A DNA stretch of 64,000 nt from Chrysomallon squamiferum (Eukaryota; Mollusca; Gastropoda; Neomphalida; Peltospiridae): contig CM022676.1 in NCBI GenBank assembly GCA_012295275.1, positions 16,988,771-17,052,770 of the forward strand, written 5' to 3'. The position numbers and the translations under genes are program-made. The notes below the pieces were generated by a model that had not been told where the DNA came from, ran no database searches, and was given only the letters and a program-made list of their open reading frames with translations. Of the stretch, positions 63,307-64,000 are shown one piece after another (positions within the stretch are counted from its first letter, which is position 1; each line of letters starts with the position of its first letter).

Positions 63307-63652
63307 GTGTTGGTGTAATGGAGTTACTCTTACTTTTTTCAGTGCTACATGTCCATGACTTATAGTCGTTGTCAGAAAATGAAGATACAGTCAAACTGTA
63401 AGTGGTTAAATAACTTGTACCTGTGAGTAAAGTTTGTCTTTCTTGTTTGTACAAACTTACATCTGTAGTTATCTGTCGACTCTCTGTGTGTTTCACATGT
63501 TTGTGTTTTATATTTACATGTACAAATGTTCTCATCACCTCGTTTAAATGTGATATCTTCTTTATAAATATTTCTGATAACAGAACAAACAAATGTGAAA
63601 GTTTGATTGATGACAGCCGTCCAGGAATACACTGATAAACCAGGATTTGTAG
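63307..63652 (-). CDS. Ig-like domain exon of receptor C with a one-base frameshift
   Basis: Acceptor TTTTTCAG|CT, donor ACAC|GTGAGT. The first part reads FTFVCSVIRNIYKEDITF and CTCKYKTQTCETH then YRCKFVQT; the second, in a shifted frame, reads TSYLTTYSLTVSSFSDNDYK then SWTCSTEKS. This is an Ig-like domain with B-strand C, extra cysteines, and the F-strand W-x-C. The exon is 346 bp where a phase 1-1 exon needs a multiple of three, so one extra base sits near 63423-63427. Both ends keep phase 1, and the downstream linker exon joins in frame. The extra base may be a sequencing error. Further 5' exons lie beyond the window. Confidence 0.7.
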
Positions 63653-63658
63653 CTGAAA

Positions 63659-63659
<1 letters not shown>

Positions 63660-63745
<86 letters not shown>
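63660..63745. repeat. (AAT)n microsatellite
   Basis: About twenty-eight units, just upstream of the Ig exon acceptor. Confidence 0.95.
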
Positions 63746-63746
<1 letters not shown>

Positions 63747-64000
63747 CCTCCAACAACTACTAAGCTAACAGTAATAACAACGACAACGAAACGCCAACAG
63801 CAATACTAATAGCAATAAGAACAGCAACAAAATAGTAATAAGAATAATAATAAGAAAAGCAATAACAAAAGTGTTGTTTGTGTACGTACATACAGATGTA
63901 TGTATCAAATGTTGTTGTTCTTTTTTATAATTGTAAGATAATATTACTTAAATTATTTTGTGTGCATATGCTTCTCTATGTGAGTAATTGCTATTTTGTT

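Overview
The window is AT-rich, intron-bearing, microsatellite-laden animal DNA. The gene content (a ZNFX1-like helicase, SRCR, Ig and FN3 receptor exons, a secreted chitin-binding protein, old LINEs) suggests a lophotrochozoan invertebrate, most likely a mollusc. That placement is inference from family resemblance. Three gaps of exactly 200 N (13920-14119, 33306-33505, 51301-51500) are placeholders that join four contigs.

Main structural result: the window holds three large inverted repeats, and each is an end overlap between neighbouring contigs. 1-4578 is inverted at 14120-18505, 28735-33305 at 46703-51264, and 33506-42262 at 51501-57787. The homology stops at contig ends. The simplest reading is that alternate contigs are placed in the wrong orientation and that heterozygous overlaps were not merged. 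Read as reverse(contig 1), contig 2, reverse(contig 3), contig 4, the window collapses to one locus of very roughly 47 kb. A sequencing-adapter remnant at 13892-13913, and a noisier one at 51268-51283, support contig ends being raw read ends.

Layout. Contig 1 (1-13919): 3' half of receptor A (+), a LINE remnant, a 2.3-kb satellite, and a frameshifted ZNFX1-like gene (-) with a repeat-encoded tail. Contig 2 (14120-33305): second copy of receptor A (-), here preceded on the same strand by SRCR exons, then a LINE remnant and decayed receptor B (-). Contig 3 (33506-51300): cytoplasmic exons of receptor C (+), LINE remnant, a three-exon chitin-binding protein gene (-), and the second copy of receptor B (+). 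Contig 4 (51501-64000): receptor C (-) with Ig, Thr-rich linker, degenerate Ig, FN3, transmembrane and tail exons.

Biology. Receptors A, B and C share a 114-bp phase 1-1 transmembrane exon, and A and C share three short tail exons ending in a tyrosine-based Y-[DE]-N-L-x-x-E-P motif. The ectodomains differ: SRCR repeats in A, Ig/linker/FN3 in C. This looks like a small tandem family of surface receptors made by exon shuffling at a common membrane/tail cassette. All three paralogues carry remnants of one LINE in the 3' flank, so the insertion probably predates the duplications. B has lost most of its FN3 exon and its last two exons. A ZNFX1-like gene next to variable receptors hints at an innate-immunity neighbourhood, but that is inference only.
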